Source of the DNA: Tepidibacter thalassicus DSM 15285
GTDB taxonomy: Bacteria > Bacillota > Clostridia > Peptostreptococcales > Peptostreptococcaceae
Assembly (NCBI RefSeq): GCF_900129915.1
Contig: NZ_FQXH01000007.1
Location: 1-64,000 of the forward strand
Reading direction: 5' to 3'
Length of the DNA stretch: 64,000 nucleotides
Shown: positions 8,575-17,395 of the stretch, in pieces
Position numbering within the stretch: the first letter of the stretch is position 1
Layout of the letters: the number at the start of each line of letters is the position of its first letter
Notes under the pieces: model-generated
What the model was told of the DNA's origin: nothing
Databases searched by the model: none
The model's input: only the letters and a program-made list of their open reading frames with translations
Program-made: the position numbers and the translations under genes

Positions 8575-9525
8575 TTAATAAATCTCTTGGATTTCTTTTA
8601 CTTCTTCTTTTATTTCATCTCTTAAACTCTTTGGTTTTATTACTTCTACACTACTTCCCATACTCAATATCCAACTTTTTATTTCCGTTATTCCTCTCAT
8701 TTTTGCTTTAAATATTATTGATTTGTCTTCATTTTCAATTATTTCTTGATTATCTACCCATATTTTTTCTGATACTATGTATGAAAGAGGATATTTTATT
8801 TTAAGTTCTAATTCTATTTCTTCCCTATCTTTATAAATTCCAATACAGTTTTTCATGTATTCTTTCCAGCTAAAATTGTTTTGAATTTTAAATTTTGTAT
8901 CCAGAACATGATATTCTTTTATCCTACATATTTTAAAATCAATAATATTTTTTCTTTTTTCACAATAAGCAGCTAAATACATATCTCCCTTATATTGATA
9001 AAGTCCATATGGATGTATTATTCTTTCATTCAAACCAGAATTTAAAGAATAATATTTCATATATACTTTTTTTCTAGTAATAACTGCAATATTTATATCT
9101 TTAATTTTTTGTTTATCTTCTTCTAAACTTGCCTTAGCCTCTTTAATAAAATAATTCATATTTTTACTTGAATCGTTTTTTATATTAGTAACAGCTTTTA
9201 TTTTATCAACTATATATTGAAATTCTTTTGTATACATATAATCATTATATTTTAATTGTTCTAAAACAATATCTATTACACTAATTTCGTCAACTGATAA
9301 ATTCAACCCAAGTAAATTATTATTATTCAATAATTTATATCCTCCATAAGGACCTTGTTCTGATTCTATATAAATACCAGCTTCATATAAATTATTTCTA
9401 TAATTTCTTACTTGTTTTTGTGATACTCCGAGTTCATTTGCAATTTCTTGTATTTTCATCTTACGTCTACTTTGAAGAAGAACAATCATTTTAATAACAT
9501 TACTTATTTTCCCAACACAAAACAC
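8575..9525 (-). CDS. WYL-domain transcriptional regulator of the cas locus
   Basis: A 316-residue regulator with an N-terminal winged helix (about residues 8-65, ELGVSQKQVRNYRNNLYEAG then the GPYGGYKL wing) and a central WYL domain (about 140-215, with HPYGLYQYKGDMYLAAYCE) followed by a C-terminal WCX-like part. WYL proteins sense nucleic-acid or nucleotide ligands and often control CRISPR and other defence loci. The gene is co-directional with cas6, 68 bp upstream, so it may control that operon. The start is uncertain: the listed GTG overlaps the Shine-Dalgarno site AGGAGG and the next in-frame ATG is 36 bp on. Confidence 0.85.
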   Translation of the reverse strand: MFCVGKISNVIKMIVLLQSRRKMKIQEIANELGVSQKQVRNYRNNLYEAGIYIESEQGPYGGYKLLNNNNLLGLNLSVDEISVIDIVLEQLKYNDYMYTKEFQYIVDKIKAVTNIKNDSSKNMNYFIKEAKASLEEDKQKIKDINIAVITRKKVYMKYYSLNSGLNERIIHPYGLYQYKGDMYLAAYCEKRKNIIDFKICRIKEYHVLDTKFKIQNNFSWKEYMKNCIGIYKDREEIELELKIKYPLSYIVSEKIWVDNQEIIENEDKSIIFKAKMRGITEIKSWILSMGSSVEVIKPKSLRDEIKEEVKEIQEIY

Positions 9526-9635
9526 CTCCTAATTTATTGAAAATTTTTTCAAAATATATATTCTCGCTCTATATATGTAAATCCTACATAAAATTATAAT
9601 TTATTTCATTTTTTGATTAAATTAACTTTAACTTT

Positions 9636-9686
9636 TCAAAAAAATAAGTCTTCTATCGCAATTTTACAACTGCAAATAGAAGACTT
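9636..9686 (-). terminator. Rho-independent terminator of sstT
   Basis: A perfect 11-bp stem, AAGTCTTCTAT (9646-9656) with ATAGAAGACTT (9676-9686), is followed on the minus strand by ATTTTTTTG. It ends the transporter transcript 15 bp after its stop codon. Confidence 0.88.
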
Positions 9687-9701
9687 TAATGATTATATAC
9701 A

Positions 9702-10943
9702 CTATTTTTTAGGAATAACTATTTTCTTTCCTTCTTTTCTCCACTGTGCAAATTCAGAAATAGCAGTAAAAAGTACATCAGTTGACGAGTTAAGTGCAGT
9801 TTCACAAGAATCTTGAATAACTCCAACAATAAAACCTACACCAACAACTTGCATCGCTACATCATTTGGTATCCTAAACAAACTACATGCAAGAGGAACC
9901 AATAACAATGATCCCCCAGCTACTCCAGAAGCTCCACAAGCACTTATAGCTGAAAGTAAACTCAATATCAATGCTGTTCCAATATCAACTTTAATACCTA
10001 ATGTATTAACTGCTGCAAGTGTCAATACAGATATTGTAATTGCTGCACCAGACATATTTATAGTAGCACCAAGTGGAATTGATACTGAATAAGTATCTTT
10101 ATCTAAACCTAATTTTCCACATAAGTTCATATTTACTGGAATATTCGCAGCTGAGCTACGTGTAAAAAATGCTGTAATCCCACTATCCTTTAAACACTTT
10201 AATACAAGTGGATATGGATTTTGACGAATACTAATAAATGTAATAATTGGATTTACAACAAGTGCCATAAAAACCATACATCCGACTAATAAAAAAAGTA
10301 ATTGTACATAGTCCTGTAAAACTTTAATACCATTTGTAGCAATTGTATCAAATACCAATCCCATAATACCAAATGGTGCAAAGTTAATCACCCATTTTAC
10401 TACTTGAGATAATGCATCTGAAATATTACTAATCATTGTTTTCGTAGATTCAGATGCATTTTTTAATGCAAGCCCAAGAAGTAATGCCCAAACTAAAATG
10501 CCAATATAATTAGCATTTGCAAGTGCTTTTACAGGATTGTCCACTATATTCATAAGTAAAGATTTCAACACTTCAACAACACCTCTAGGAGGTGTTAAGT
10601 TCTCAATCCCTGCTCCAGCTCCAAGTTTTAATGTTACCGGAAACATAAAACTTGCTACAACAGCAACAAGTCCTGCTAAAAATGTTCCTAAAAGATAGAG
10701 AACAATAATTGATTTCATATTAGTTTTTTGACCTTTCTTATGTTGAGAAATAGCAGACATTACTAAAAATAATACCAGTATAGGTGCAACTGCTTTTAAC
10801 GCACCTACAAATAACGAACCAAAAATAGAAATTGGTTTTGCTACATTAGGAACTGTAATAGCTAAAATAATACCAGTAATCAGACCTATAATAATTCGCT
10901 TAACCAAACTCAATTGATTCCATTGCTTTAATAATTCCGTCAT
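9702..10943 (-). CDS. sstT: Serine/threonine:Na+ symporter SstT (DAACS family)
   Basis: An inner-membrane sodium symporter of the dicarboxylate/amino-acid:cation family, with 413 residues. The match to SstT runs the whole length: early [15 protein letters not shown] helix, SRSS-like re-entrant loop [14 protein letters not shown], the sodium-site [15 protein letters not shown], and [19 protein letters not shown] followed by [18 protein letters not shown] start at the ATG at 10943 (MTELLKQW), preceded by GGGGAGGA at normal spacing; 16 more codons upstream are open but lack a site. Single-gene transcript with its own terminator. Confidence 0.93.
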   Translation of the reverse strand: MTELLKQWNQLSLVKRIIIGLITGIILAITVPNVAKPISIFGSLFVGALKAVAPILVLFLVMSAISQHKKGQKTNMKSIIVLYLLGTFLAGLVAVVASFMFPVTLKLGAGAGIENLTPPRGVVEVLKSLLMNIVDNPVKALANANYIGILVWALLLGLALKNASESTKTMISNISDALSQVVKWVINFAPFGIMGLVFDTIATNGIKVLQDYVQLLFLLVGCMVFMALVVNPIITFISIRQNPYPLVLKCLKDSGITAFFTRSSAANIPVNMNLCGKLGLDKDTYSVSIPLGATINMSGAAITISVLTLAAVNTLGIKVDIGTALILSLLSAISACGASGVAGGSLLLVPLACSLFRIPNDVAMQVVGVGFIVGVIQDSCETALNSSTDVLFTAISEFAQWRKEGKKIVIPKK

Positions 10944-11148
10944 TTTCCACCGTCCTCCCCTTTTCATCTTAATTATCGTTACTGAAATCAAACTAAATAA
11001 TTTTAAAATTCAGATAACACTGAAAGTTTATCATATATTTTGTCTAATTACAAGGTATTTTGATTATTCATTAGTATTACATATAAGTTTCTTTCTTTTA
11101 ACGTCCTAAATTCCATCTTTTAAAATGATATTTAACTCTTTATATACT

Positions 11149-13065
11149 TTAAATATTAAATAATGATTTAATTTTAGAAAAAATTCCTCTACTTTCTTTT
11201 TTATCTTCATCATCAAATATATCTTTTCCTTGATACACTCTATTTTCAACTTTTTTAGTTTTTATAGTATTGTTATTTATACTAATTTGTGAATATGTTT
11301 TTTTTAAAGATTCAATTATATCATTATGTACACTATATGTAACATTTAAAATATCTCTTGCCCTTGTCATTCCTACATAAAGTAATTTTTTAGCTTCATT
11401 ATATCCTCTCTCTACGAGCCCGTCATTTAATCCACATATAAATACAACTTTAAAATCTAATCCTTTTGCACTATATATAGTTGATAATTTCACACTATCA
11501 TAGTCTAATTTAAAATTAGATTTTGTTCTTGTAGATTTACTTATTGAATAACATGGTATTCCTTTTTCTTTTAATACTTCTTCCATAATTTTTAAATAAT
11601 TAGTATTTTTATATGAATTATATGGATGTAATATACACATATCACTATAAGGTATTCCATTTTGTTTAAGTTCTTTAATTCTCTTAGCTATTTTTTCAAC
11701 TTCATCTTTAAAATCTAAACAATTTATAAGTCTTGGCATTTCTCCTACTCTTAAAGATGTTTCTGGATTAATTAAAAAATCATTATCTTCTTCATCAAAA
11801 GTTAAATCTGAACTTGAAATACTACTATCTACTAAAAAATTATGTGCAAAATCAAGTATTTGCTTAGTATTTCTATAGTTTTCTCTCATAATAACTGTTC
11901 TACCAGTTGCTTTTATACCAACTGATTTTAATGTATATTTTCTATTATATAAATTTTGTGCTCCATCTGAAGCTAAAAGCAGATGACTATGTTCTGGATT
12001 TCTTAACATTTTCACAATAAATTTTAACCATTCTTTATCTAAATCCTGCCCTTCATCTATTAAAATAGCATCATATCTCATATCTGCAGATATCATGTCA
12101 TCAGTAATTTTAGATATATTTTCTGTTACATCTTTATCTTGAAATATTGGAGTTTTTAAATTAAACTGTTTTGATATATTATTAATTAAACCATGAAAAT
12201 GAATAACTTCAACATTATCAATTCCATCATCTATTATTGAAGTTCTTAAAAATGTAGATAACGTTTTATTGAAGCACAAAACTAATATTTTCCAATCTTT
12301 ATGAAGCTGAGCTAAGTATTTAGCTCTACAAATTAAAACTACAGTTTTACCACTTCCTGCAACCCCTCTTATTACTCTATGTCCATATCCTAATCCTTTA
12401 GCATATTGTTCTTGATTTATATTCATTACTTTAAAAATAGATTCATTATCTTGAGATAATTTAACTTCTTTAAATAAATTCCCTCTTATTCTATCTATCA
12501 TATTCCTATTCAATGGTTCGAAATCATACTTAACAGGAATCATAGATTTTAATTTTTGTTTTAAATATATTTCATCAAAATTATCTTCTATCATTTTTAA
12601 TTCATCTTGAAATAAAACACAATCTTTATTTATTGTATCTACAAAAGGACTATTTAAAAATGATTTTTTAGCTATTCTAGTAAAAACCACACCATGACCA
12701 TATGAAAATTTTAAATAATCATTATTATTTTTTAACTTTTTATCTTTTTTTAATTCATCCACTATATTGAACATATATTTCCTAGCTTGTTTTAATGGAT
12801 TAATCTTCTTCCCCATAGTTTTTAATTCAAAATAATTCGCATCTGCAGATTCTATAGATCCTATTTGCCAATCCTTTACCTCAAGAATAACAATACCTAA
12901 ATCAGGTCCTAATATTATAAAGTCTGGATATCTATTATTAACTCTTAAATCAAACCATACTATATAACTTGAAGGAAGTGTTTCTTTTAAAATTTTAAAT
13001 ACTCTTTTTTCTCCCCCAGTAGCATTTTTTAAATAACTAATACTTTCTGGAATCATAACTGCCAA
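11149..13065 (-). CDS. NERD-domain nuclease / UvrD-like SF1 helicase
   Basis: A protein of about 638 residues. The N-terminal third is a NERD nuclease-related domain (ATGGEKRVF near the start, then PDFIILGPDLGIVILEVKDW with the D...E-x-K active-site pattern). The rest is an SF1 helicase: Walker A GVAGSGKTVV, DEGQD box ILIDEGQDLD, MRENYRNTKQI, STIYSAKGLDFKVV and LLYVGMTRARDIL. The likely start is a TTG at 13065, 6 bp after GAGGTG. Such fusions act in DNA repair or phage defence; next to CRISPR-Cas the second is plausible but unproven. Confidence 0.85.
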   Translation of the reverse strand: MAVMIPESISYLKNATGGEKRVFKILKETLPSSYIVWFDLRVNNRYPDFIILGPDLGIVILEVKDWQIGSIESADANYFELKTMGKKINPLKQARKYMFNIVDELKKDKKLKNNNDYLKFSYGHGVVFTRIAKKSFLNSPFVDTINKDCVLFQDELKMIEDNFDEIYLKQKLKSMIPVKYDFEPLNRNMIDRIRGNLFKEVKLSQDNESIFKVMNINQEQYAKGLGYGHRVIRGVAGSGKTVVLICRAKYLAQLHKDWKILVLCFNKTLSTFLRTSIIDDGIDNVEVIHFHGLINNISKQFNLKTPIFQDKDVTENISKITDDMISADMRYDAILIDEGQDLDKEWLKFIVKMLRNPEHSHLLLASDGAQNLYNRKYTLKSVGIKATGRTVIMRENYRNTKQILDFAHNFLVDSSISSSDLTFDEEDNDFLINPETSLRVGEMPRLINCLDFKDEVEKIAKRIKELKQNGIPYSDMCILHPYNSYKNTNYLKIMEEVLKEKGIPCYSISKSTRTKSNFKLDYDSVKLSTIYSAKGLDFKVVFICGLNDGLVERGYNEAKKLLYVGMTRARDILNVTYSVHNDIIESLKKTYSQISINNNTIKTKKVENRVYQGKDIFDDEDKKESRGIFSKIKSLFNI

Positions 13066-13243
13066 TTTAATCACCTCAAACAACTTTTAATCTTCCTTTA
13101 TTTTACAACATATATCATTTTATCTAAATTTCTACATTTTTTTATTAATTCCTCTAAAAATATAAAAAATCTTTATTTAATTTATCTACTCCCCATGTAA
13201 TATATATACTCCCTTGTATTTCTATGAATATTGTCACTTCATT

Positions 13244-13308
13244 GAAAAAAGAAATAAAAAATAAAATGAGAATAACCCCTTACATTATGATAAAAAGGAG
13301 TTATTCTC
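13244..13308 (-). terminator. Terminator after the disrupted oxidoreductase gene
   Basis: On the minus strand GAGAATAACTCCTT pairs with AAGGGGTTATTCTC (13268-13308, one mismatch), followed by ATTTTATTTTTTATTT. It ends the operon whose gene the prophage interrupts. Confidence 0.85.
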
Positions 13309-13325
13309 GTAAATAACAAAATTTT

Positions 13326-13610
13326 TTATATTAATTTTTCATCATATATGTTTAAAAGTCCTACTCTTTTAACTCTTTCATATAAATTTTTTTTATCTAT
13401 AGTATATAAACCTTTTTCTTTCATTCTTTCAAAATAAATCGATCCAGCAAATGTAAATCTCAATTTATTTCCATTTTCTTTATTCATCATTTCATTTGAG
13501 TAAGAGATCATATCTCCTATTGCCAAACTAACTGGAAGTTGTAAAAGTGGGATTCCAATTATATTTCTAACACTATTATTCCCCGCTAAATAACCGGTAA
13601 TTATTGCTTC
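13326..13610 (-). pseudogene. 3' part of FAD-dependent oxidoreductase gene split by prophage
   Basis: The last 92 codons (beginning IITGYLAGNN, containing LPVSLAIGDMISY) of the FAD oxidoreductase whose first part is at 48936-49937. In related flavoproteins the motif VGHTEA is followed by an -x-G-x-LAG-x-NA helix; here VGHTEA is at the right junction and IITGYLAGNN at the left. Joining both at the 5-bp core restores the frame exactly. In the lysogen this piece has only a poor phage-derived TTG (13625) in front and no ribosome-binding site, so it is probably not translated. Confidence 0.88.
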
Positions 13611-13635
13611 AGCTTGCCCGACCAAAATGCAATAC
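13606..13635. other. attL: left prophage junction
   Basis: Chromosomal sequence ends at the core GCTTC (13606-13610), shared with the right junction. Eight bases further begins the phage arm CGACCAAAATGCAATAC (13619-13635), the exact reverse complement of the arm at 48915-48931. The two arms would be 18 bp apart in circular phage DNA and centred on the TC dinucleotide of the core, as expected for attP of a serine integrase. Confidence 0.88.
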
Positions 13636-14069
13636 CTAAATTATTTATTATTAACTATTATAAAGAATTATATTCACATATTGATGAAAAAACTATTGGT
13701 TCTAGAATAAGAAAATCAAGACTTTCTAAAGGATTATCTCAACTTGATTTATCAAGACTAACTGGATTAAGCGAAGGAGCTATCCATGGCTATGAAACAA
13801 ATACTATTCATCCAAGCAAAAGTGCACTAGAAAAATTAGGACAAGTACTTAATTTAAATTATATATGCTCTGATGGATATTCTAAATTTTTACTTAGTAA
13901 CTATCCTGAAAAGCTTAGAATGTGGAGAAATAAAAAAAATATAAGTATGATAAAAGCATCTGAAATTCTTGGAGTTGGAAAAAGCACCTATGCGAGTTGG
14001 GAAAATGAAACTTATAGTGTTAGTAAAAATTATTATTATAAACTTATTCACTTTTTTAAAAAACTATAA
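13614..14069 (+). CDS. Tandem helix-turn-helix (XRE) regulator next to attL
   Basis: Two XRE-type DNA-binding domains in one protein: the first at about residues 27-85 (RIRKSRLSKGLSQLDLSRLT, then EGAIHGYETN), the second at about 95-150 (MWRNKKNISMIKASEILGVG, YASWENE). It points inward from the left phage end, opposite to its neighbours. No in-frame ATG exists before the first domain; the TTG at 13614 lies in the attachment site and has no Shine-Dalgarno sequence. In the circular phage the reading frame continues upstream across attP, so expression may differ between integrated and excised states. Function unknown; a regulator of excision or of the FtsK/replication-relaxation pair is possible. 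Confidence 0.65.
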   Translation: MPDQNAIPKLFIINYYKELYSHIDEKTIGSRIRKSRLSKGLSQLDLSRLTGLSEGAIHGYETNTIHPSKSALEKLGQVLNLNYICSDGYSKFLLSNYPEKLRMWRNKKNISMIKASEILGVGKSTYASWENETYSVSKNYYYKLIHFFKKL

Positions 14070-14073
14070 ATAA

Positions 14074-14661
14074 TTATCTAAATTGAAAATATAAATCTTT
14101 CATATTGCTAAAATCAGTCTTTATTTGTATATAATTTAATTTTGTATCAATCTTTTGTTTGTTGCTTAATATAATAAGAATAGGGAAAACAGGTAACTTT
14201 CCTTTATATTTTTTACTTATTTTTAAACCTTCATATTTTTTAAGTTTCTTTTTTAAATTGTTATTTGATATTTCTACTTCTAAAAAAAGTAGAAATTTTT
14301 TTTGTGTTTTTTTATTTTCTATACCAAACAATGCATCGCTTCTTATATTATTTATTTCAAATTCCTTTTTAAAATGTTTAATATTAAATAGCTTAGATAG
14401 TTGAACATAAAATTCTGTCCTCAAAACTCCATGTCTGATATTTACTGGTTTCTTCTTAATATAATACTTATACTCACTAATTTGATTTTCTCTAAATCTT
14501 TTTAGTTTTTTTTCTTGAACAAGTCTATTCAAACGTCTATAACAAACTCTATCTGTTCTATTAGAAAAAAACATCTGATATATTTGATTAGTAGTAGCAA
14601 CCCCTACTTTTTCAATGAAATTTATTACCTTTAAATCTCTATCTTGAATTTTAGCACTCAC
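14074..14661 (-). CDS. Replication-relaxation family protein
   Basis: A 195-residue protein with an N-terminal winged helix (DRDLKVINFIEKVGVATTNQ, then RVCYRRLNRLVQEKKLKR) and a C-terminal part rich in beta strands with FLLFLEVEISNNNLKKKLKKYE. This is the pattern of the replication-relaxation family found on plasmids and integrative elements, usually beside FtsK-like ATPases, as here. A GTG at 14661 follows GGAGTGATATT. It starts 4 bp after the FtsK-like gene, so the two are translated together. A role in DNA replication or transfer is inferred from family membership only. Confidence 0.72.
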   Translation of the reverse strand: MSAKIQDRDLKVINFIEKVGVATTNQIYQMFFSNRTDRVCYRRLNRLVQEKKLKRFRENQISEYKYYIKKKPVNIRHGVLRTEFYVQLSKLFNIKHFKKEFEINNIRSDALFGIENKKTQKKFLLFLEVEISNNNLKKKLKKYEGLKISKKYKGKLPVFPILIILSNKQKIDTKLNYIQIKTDFSNMKDLYFQFR

Positions 14662-14665
14662 AATA

Positions 14666-16168
14666 TCACTCCTCGCTGTCTAAAAAATCAAAATCATTTA
14701 CTTCACCATTACTCTCTCTTAAAACAGATTTTACTTTTTTATCTTGTTTAAGCTCTTTATCCTTTTTAAATCTATTTAATATATCTTGAAGATTATCTTC
14801 TGTAACTCTTATAGATTTTATATTTTCTACAACACATTGAACATTTGTATTAACTTTCTTCTTTTTAGAATATATCAATTTCTTAGTTTCCTCTGATGAT
14901 AAATTGAATGCTTGAATTTTTTCAAATCCTGCACTACTCTTCAATATTGCTCTACCTTTACATTCAAGAGTAGCTAATTCACTATGATTTTCCCCCATTA
15001 TTACCCTTGAATTAACTTCATTGCTTGTTTTTAAACCTATAATACAATCTGTATGACATGTAAGTGATTTAGATAATAATTCTCTGCTTGGATGTTGAGT
15101 TGATAAAATGCAGTTGATTCCAGCACTACGAGAAATAGCCATTAAATCCTCTAGGCTTTTAATTAATTTCTTCTCTGATCTTGCTAATGAAATTTCATCG
15201 AAAATCATCAAGTGATAATCCAATTGTTCTTTTTTAAATTTTTTATTATACTCTTGAATATTTAAAACTCCTACTCTTTTAAATAAAATCATTCTCTTTT
15301 TAACAATATTTTTTAAGTTGTTCACTGTTTCATAAACATCATCTATTTCATAACATAAATTTTCTATTTTATCCATGCGATTAGCAAATAACCCAAATTC
15401 TGCACCATATTTCAAATCAACGAGGTGTAATCGGACATTTGGTTTAGATACTATTGCTGTAGTAATAATATTTCTAAGTATTGTTGATTTACCTGAGTTT
15501 GTACTTCCAGCAACTAGACAATGAGGATCTTTTTCAAAATCTATATATCTTAGTTCATTTGATATATTCTTACCTATACAATACTTTTGAGGACTTTTAA
15601 CATTTATCAATTCAAATTGTATGTTTGTTTGCATATCTCTATTGAATACCTTTATGAAGACACAATTGTTATGATAGGCTATTTCTATGTTATTTACATT
15701 TAAAAACTCTTTAATTTCCGTTTCTTTTTCTTTAAATTTTTTAGACGTTATAGCACTGCCTGCTGGTATATTAAATATTAATAATTCTCCATAATCTGCT
15801 TTTTTTCTATCTACTAATTGTGGAGTTATTATTAAATCTTTTTCTTTAACATTAATATTAGAGTTTATAAAGAATTGATTCCATAACTCTTTATCTTTGT
15901 CTTTAAATAAATTTAGTTTATCAAAAACACCATATACAGTTGTAACTATACCTACTCCACTTAAACTTATTGGAATTAAAGGGTTAGCCATAAAACCTAA
16001 TCCAAATATTCCAAAAGCAGTGGCACACAATCCTATTTCTATTAAGTTTTTCTCATCTGATTTTTTACCATCATTTGAAAATTTATCTAAAAATAATTCT
16101 AAATCTTTTTCACCTGTATCGTTCATCTTCTTCCAATCTCTATCTCCTCCTTGAATCAATCCACCCAT
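14666..16168 (-). CDS. FtsK/SpoIIIE-type DNA translocase
   Basis: About 500 residues. Two hydrophobic helices near residues 45-85 (FGIFGLGFMANPLIPISLSG region) anchor it to the membrane. The C-terminal ATPase has Walker A VAGSTNSGKSTILRN and Walker B HLMIFDEISLA, followed by SRSAGINCILSTQHPSRELL, as in FtsK/TcpA-type pumps. Start at the ATG at 16168, 8 bp after AAAGGGG. It is far too short to be the chromosomal FtsK and lacks the gamma domain. Together with the next gene it forms a plasmid-like module at the end of the prophage, with a likely role in phage or plasmid DNA movement. Confidence 0.85.
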   Translation of the reverse strand: MGGLIQGGDRDWKKMNDTGEKDLELFLDKFSNDGKKSDEKNLIEIGLCATAFGIFGLGFMANPLIPISLSGVGIVTTVYGVFDKLNLFKDKDKELWNQFFINSNINVKEKDLIITPQLVDRKKADYGELLIFNIPAGSAITSKKFKEKETEIKEFLNVNNIEIAYHNNCVFIKVFNRDMQTNIQFELINVKSPQKYCIGKNISNELRYIDFEKDPHCLVAGSTNSGKSTILRNIITTAIVSKPNVRLHLVDLKYGAEFGLFANRMDKIENLCYEIDDVYETVNNLKNIVKKRMILFKRVGVLNIQEYNKKFKKEQLDYHLMIFDEISLARSEKKLIKSLEDLMAISRSAGINCILSTQHPSRELLSKSLTCHTDCIIGLKTSNEVNSRVIMGENHSELATLECKGRAILKSSAGFEKIQAFNLSSEETKKLIYSKKKKVNTNVQCVVENIKSIRVTEDNLQDILNRFKKDKELKQDKKVKSVLRESNGEVNDFDFLDSEE

Positions 16169-16186
16169 ATGATTATCCCCTTTCAT

Positions 16187-16522
16187 ATTTTATAATTTTT
16201 TCTAATTTTTATTTTTTACAATTTAAAAAATTTTTTAAAGGAAAAAAACGTAAAGCAGCACAATGCTTGCCTGACTGTATTTAGGAATTTTAAAACTTAT
16301 TCAATAAAATTTTTAATAAATATTAGCATTTCAACAACTTATAATTTTTTAAGTTATTGAAACTTATTCTATATATTGTTTGTATAGATAGATTGAATAC
16401 CTTTTATAATAACAACATATTCAACAAAGAGGAAAATATTGTATGTCCATTTGATTTTTTTCTTAAAATAAATTAATTTATCCAAAACTTTGGATTTATA
16501 AACAATAAAAAAATACCTAGAT
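16187..16522. other. Gene-free region upstream of the FtsK-like gene
   Basis: A 336-bp AT-rich stretch. It contains a 12-bp inverted repeat, TTTCAACAACTT (16329-16340) and AAGTTATTGAAA (16351-16362, one mismatch), with no T-run, and the terminator of the next XRE gene at its right edge. The FtsK-like gene's promoter should be here. I see no open frame of convincing quality. Confidence 0.5.
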
Positions 16523-16537
16523 TTAATCTTCTAGGTA
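16505..16537 (-). terminator. Terminator overlapping the end of the XRE gene
   Basis: On the minus strand TACCTAGA pairs with TCTAGGTA around an 8-base loop and is followed by TTTTTTTATT. The stem includes the last codons of the 16523-16726 gene. Confidence 0.8.
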
Positions 16538-16726
16538 AAATATATCTTCTACAAGTCTATTTAATTTTTTTGCTATATACAACATAGATTCAGCGCTTGG
16601 AACAGTACCATTTTCATAATTATTATATTTTCGATAATCCATTTCTAATATTTTAGATGAAAATTCTCTTTGATTCATCATAAATTCTTTCATCCGAATT
16701 TCTTTAAGCCTATTTTTTACAGCCAT
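16523..16726 (-). CDS. Small XRE-family regulator
   Basis: A 67-residue protein that is essentially one Cro/CI-type helix-turn-helix domain: NRLKEIRMKEFMMNQREFSS, then DYRKYNNYENGTVPSAESML and a C-terminal LNRLVEDIFYLED typical of such repressors. Start at the ATG at 16726, 4 bp after AAGGAGGGA. It is a single-gene transcript, with a terminator after it and another ahead of it at 16808-16838. It may control the FtsK-like gene or the adjoining two-gene cassette; neither is shown. Confidence 0.85.
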   Translation of the reverse strand: MAVKNRLKEIRMKEFMMNQREFSSKILEMDYRKYNNYENGTVPSAESMLYIAKKLNRLVEDIFYLED

Positions 16727-16807
16727 GGCTCCCTCCTTTATTTCATTTTTAATCATATAATATGTATTAGTCTTTTATAGTGTAAATCCTTTACAAAAAT
16801 TACGACA

Positions 16808-16838
16808 AAAAAATAAAAAAAGCTAGAAAGACCTAGCT
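16808..16838 (-). terminator. Terminator of the two-gene cassette
   Basis: AGCTAG (16821-16826) pairs with CTAGCT (16833-16838) and is followed on the minus strand by TTTTTTATTTTTTTG. It lies 22 bp after the membrane-protein gene. Confidence 0.88.
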
Positions 16839-16859
16839 ATATAAATAATATTTTTTACT

Positions 16860-17381
16860 TTATTTTTGATTACGAAAAGCATCTTCAGGTTGAGATATAG
16901 TCACTGATTTTTCATCATAAACTATATCACTATTTTCAAGAGGTAATATTTTTAGAATAAATACTAACATATATCCAATTCTAACTATTCCAACAATAAA
17001 CAATACACTTAAAAATATAAAAATTAATATTCTATAATTAAAAATTATATTATCTGAACCTGTTTTAAAAATTATATAAAAACTATGTAAAAGAATAAGT
17101 AGTCCACTTACTATAGGTTCTATAAAGTAATATATTAACATATTCCACATTTTTTCTTCATTAATTTTTTTAATAATCTTCTTTTCTATAATACCAATCA
17201 ATATAGTAATTGATGTTATTAAAAAACCTACAAGAGTTACCACAACCGTTACAATCATGCTAAATAAAGTATCTATTTTGAATATATAAATACTCTTAAC
17301 ATTACATTTGTAAAAAATGTAAGTAATTATAATCGATATTATGTATGTAATGAAAATTTCAATATATTTTTTAATTTTCAT
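16860..17381 (-). CDS. Four-helix membrane protein of unknown function (cassette gene 2)
   Basis: A 173-residue protein with four predicted membrane segments: about residues 8-25 (IEIFITYIISIIITYIFY), 37-62, 83-106 and 118-145. The C-terminal tail (NSDIVYDEKSVTISQPEDAF) is soluble. There is no recognisable motif or signal peptidase site. It starts 14 bp after the 297-residue protein gene and shares its promoter and terminator, so the two probably work together. A membrane protein beside a cytosolic partner in a prophage accessory slot suggests superinfection exclusion or another phage-defence role; this is inference. Confidence 0.7.
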   Translation of the reverse strand: MKIKKYIEIFITYIISIIITYIFYKCNVKSIYIFKIDTLFSMIVTVVVTLVGFLITSITILIGIIEKKIIKKINEEKMWNMLIYYFIEPIVSGLLILLHSFYIIFKTGSDNIIFNYRILIFIFLSVLFIVGIVRIGYMLVFILKILPLENSDIVYDEKSVTISQPEDAFRNQK

Positions 17382-17395
17382 TTCTATCCCTCTTT

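Noticed and set aside
13326-13625. Separate small gene of 99 residues at the left phage edge
   Set aside because: Its first seven codons are phage and core DNA without a ribosome-binding site; it is the tail of the split oxidoreductase.
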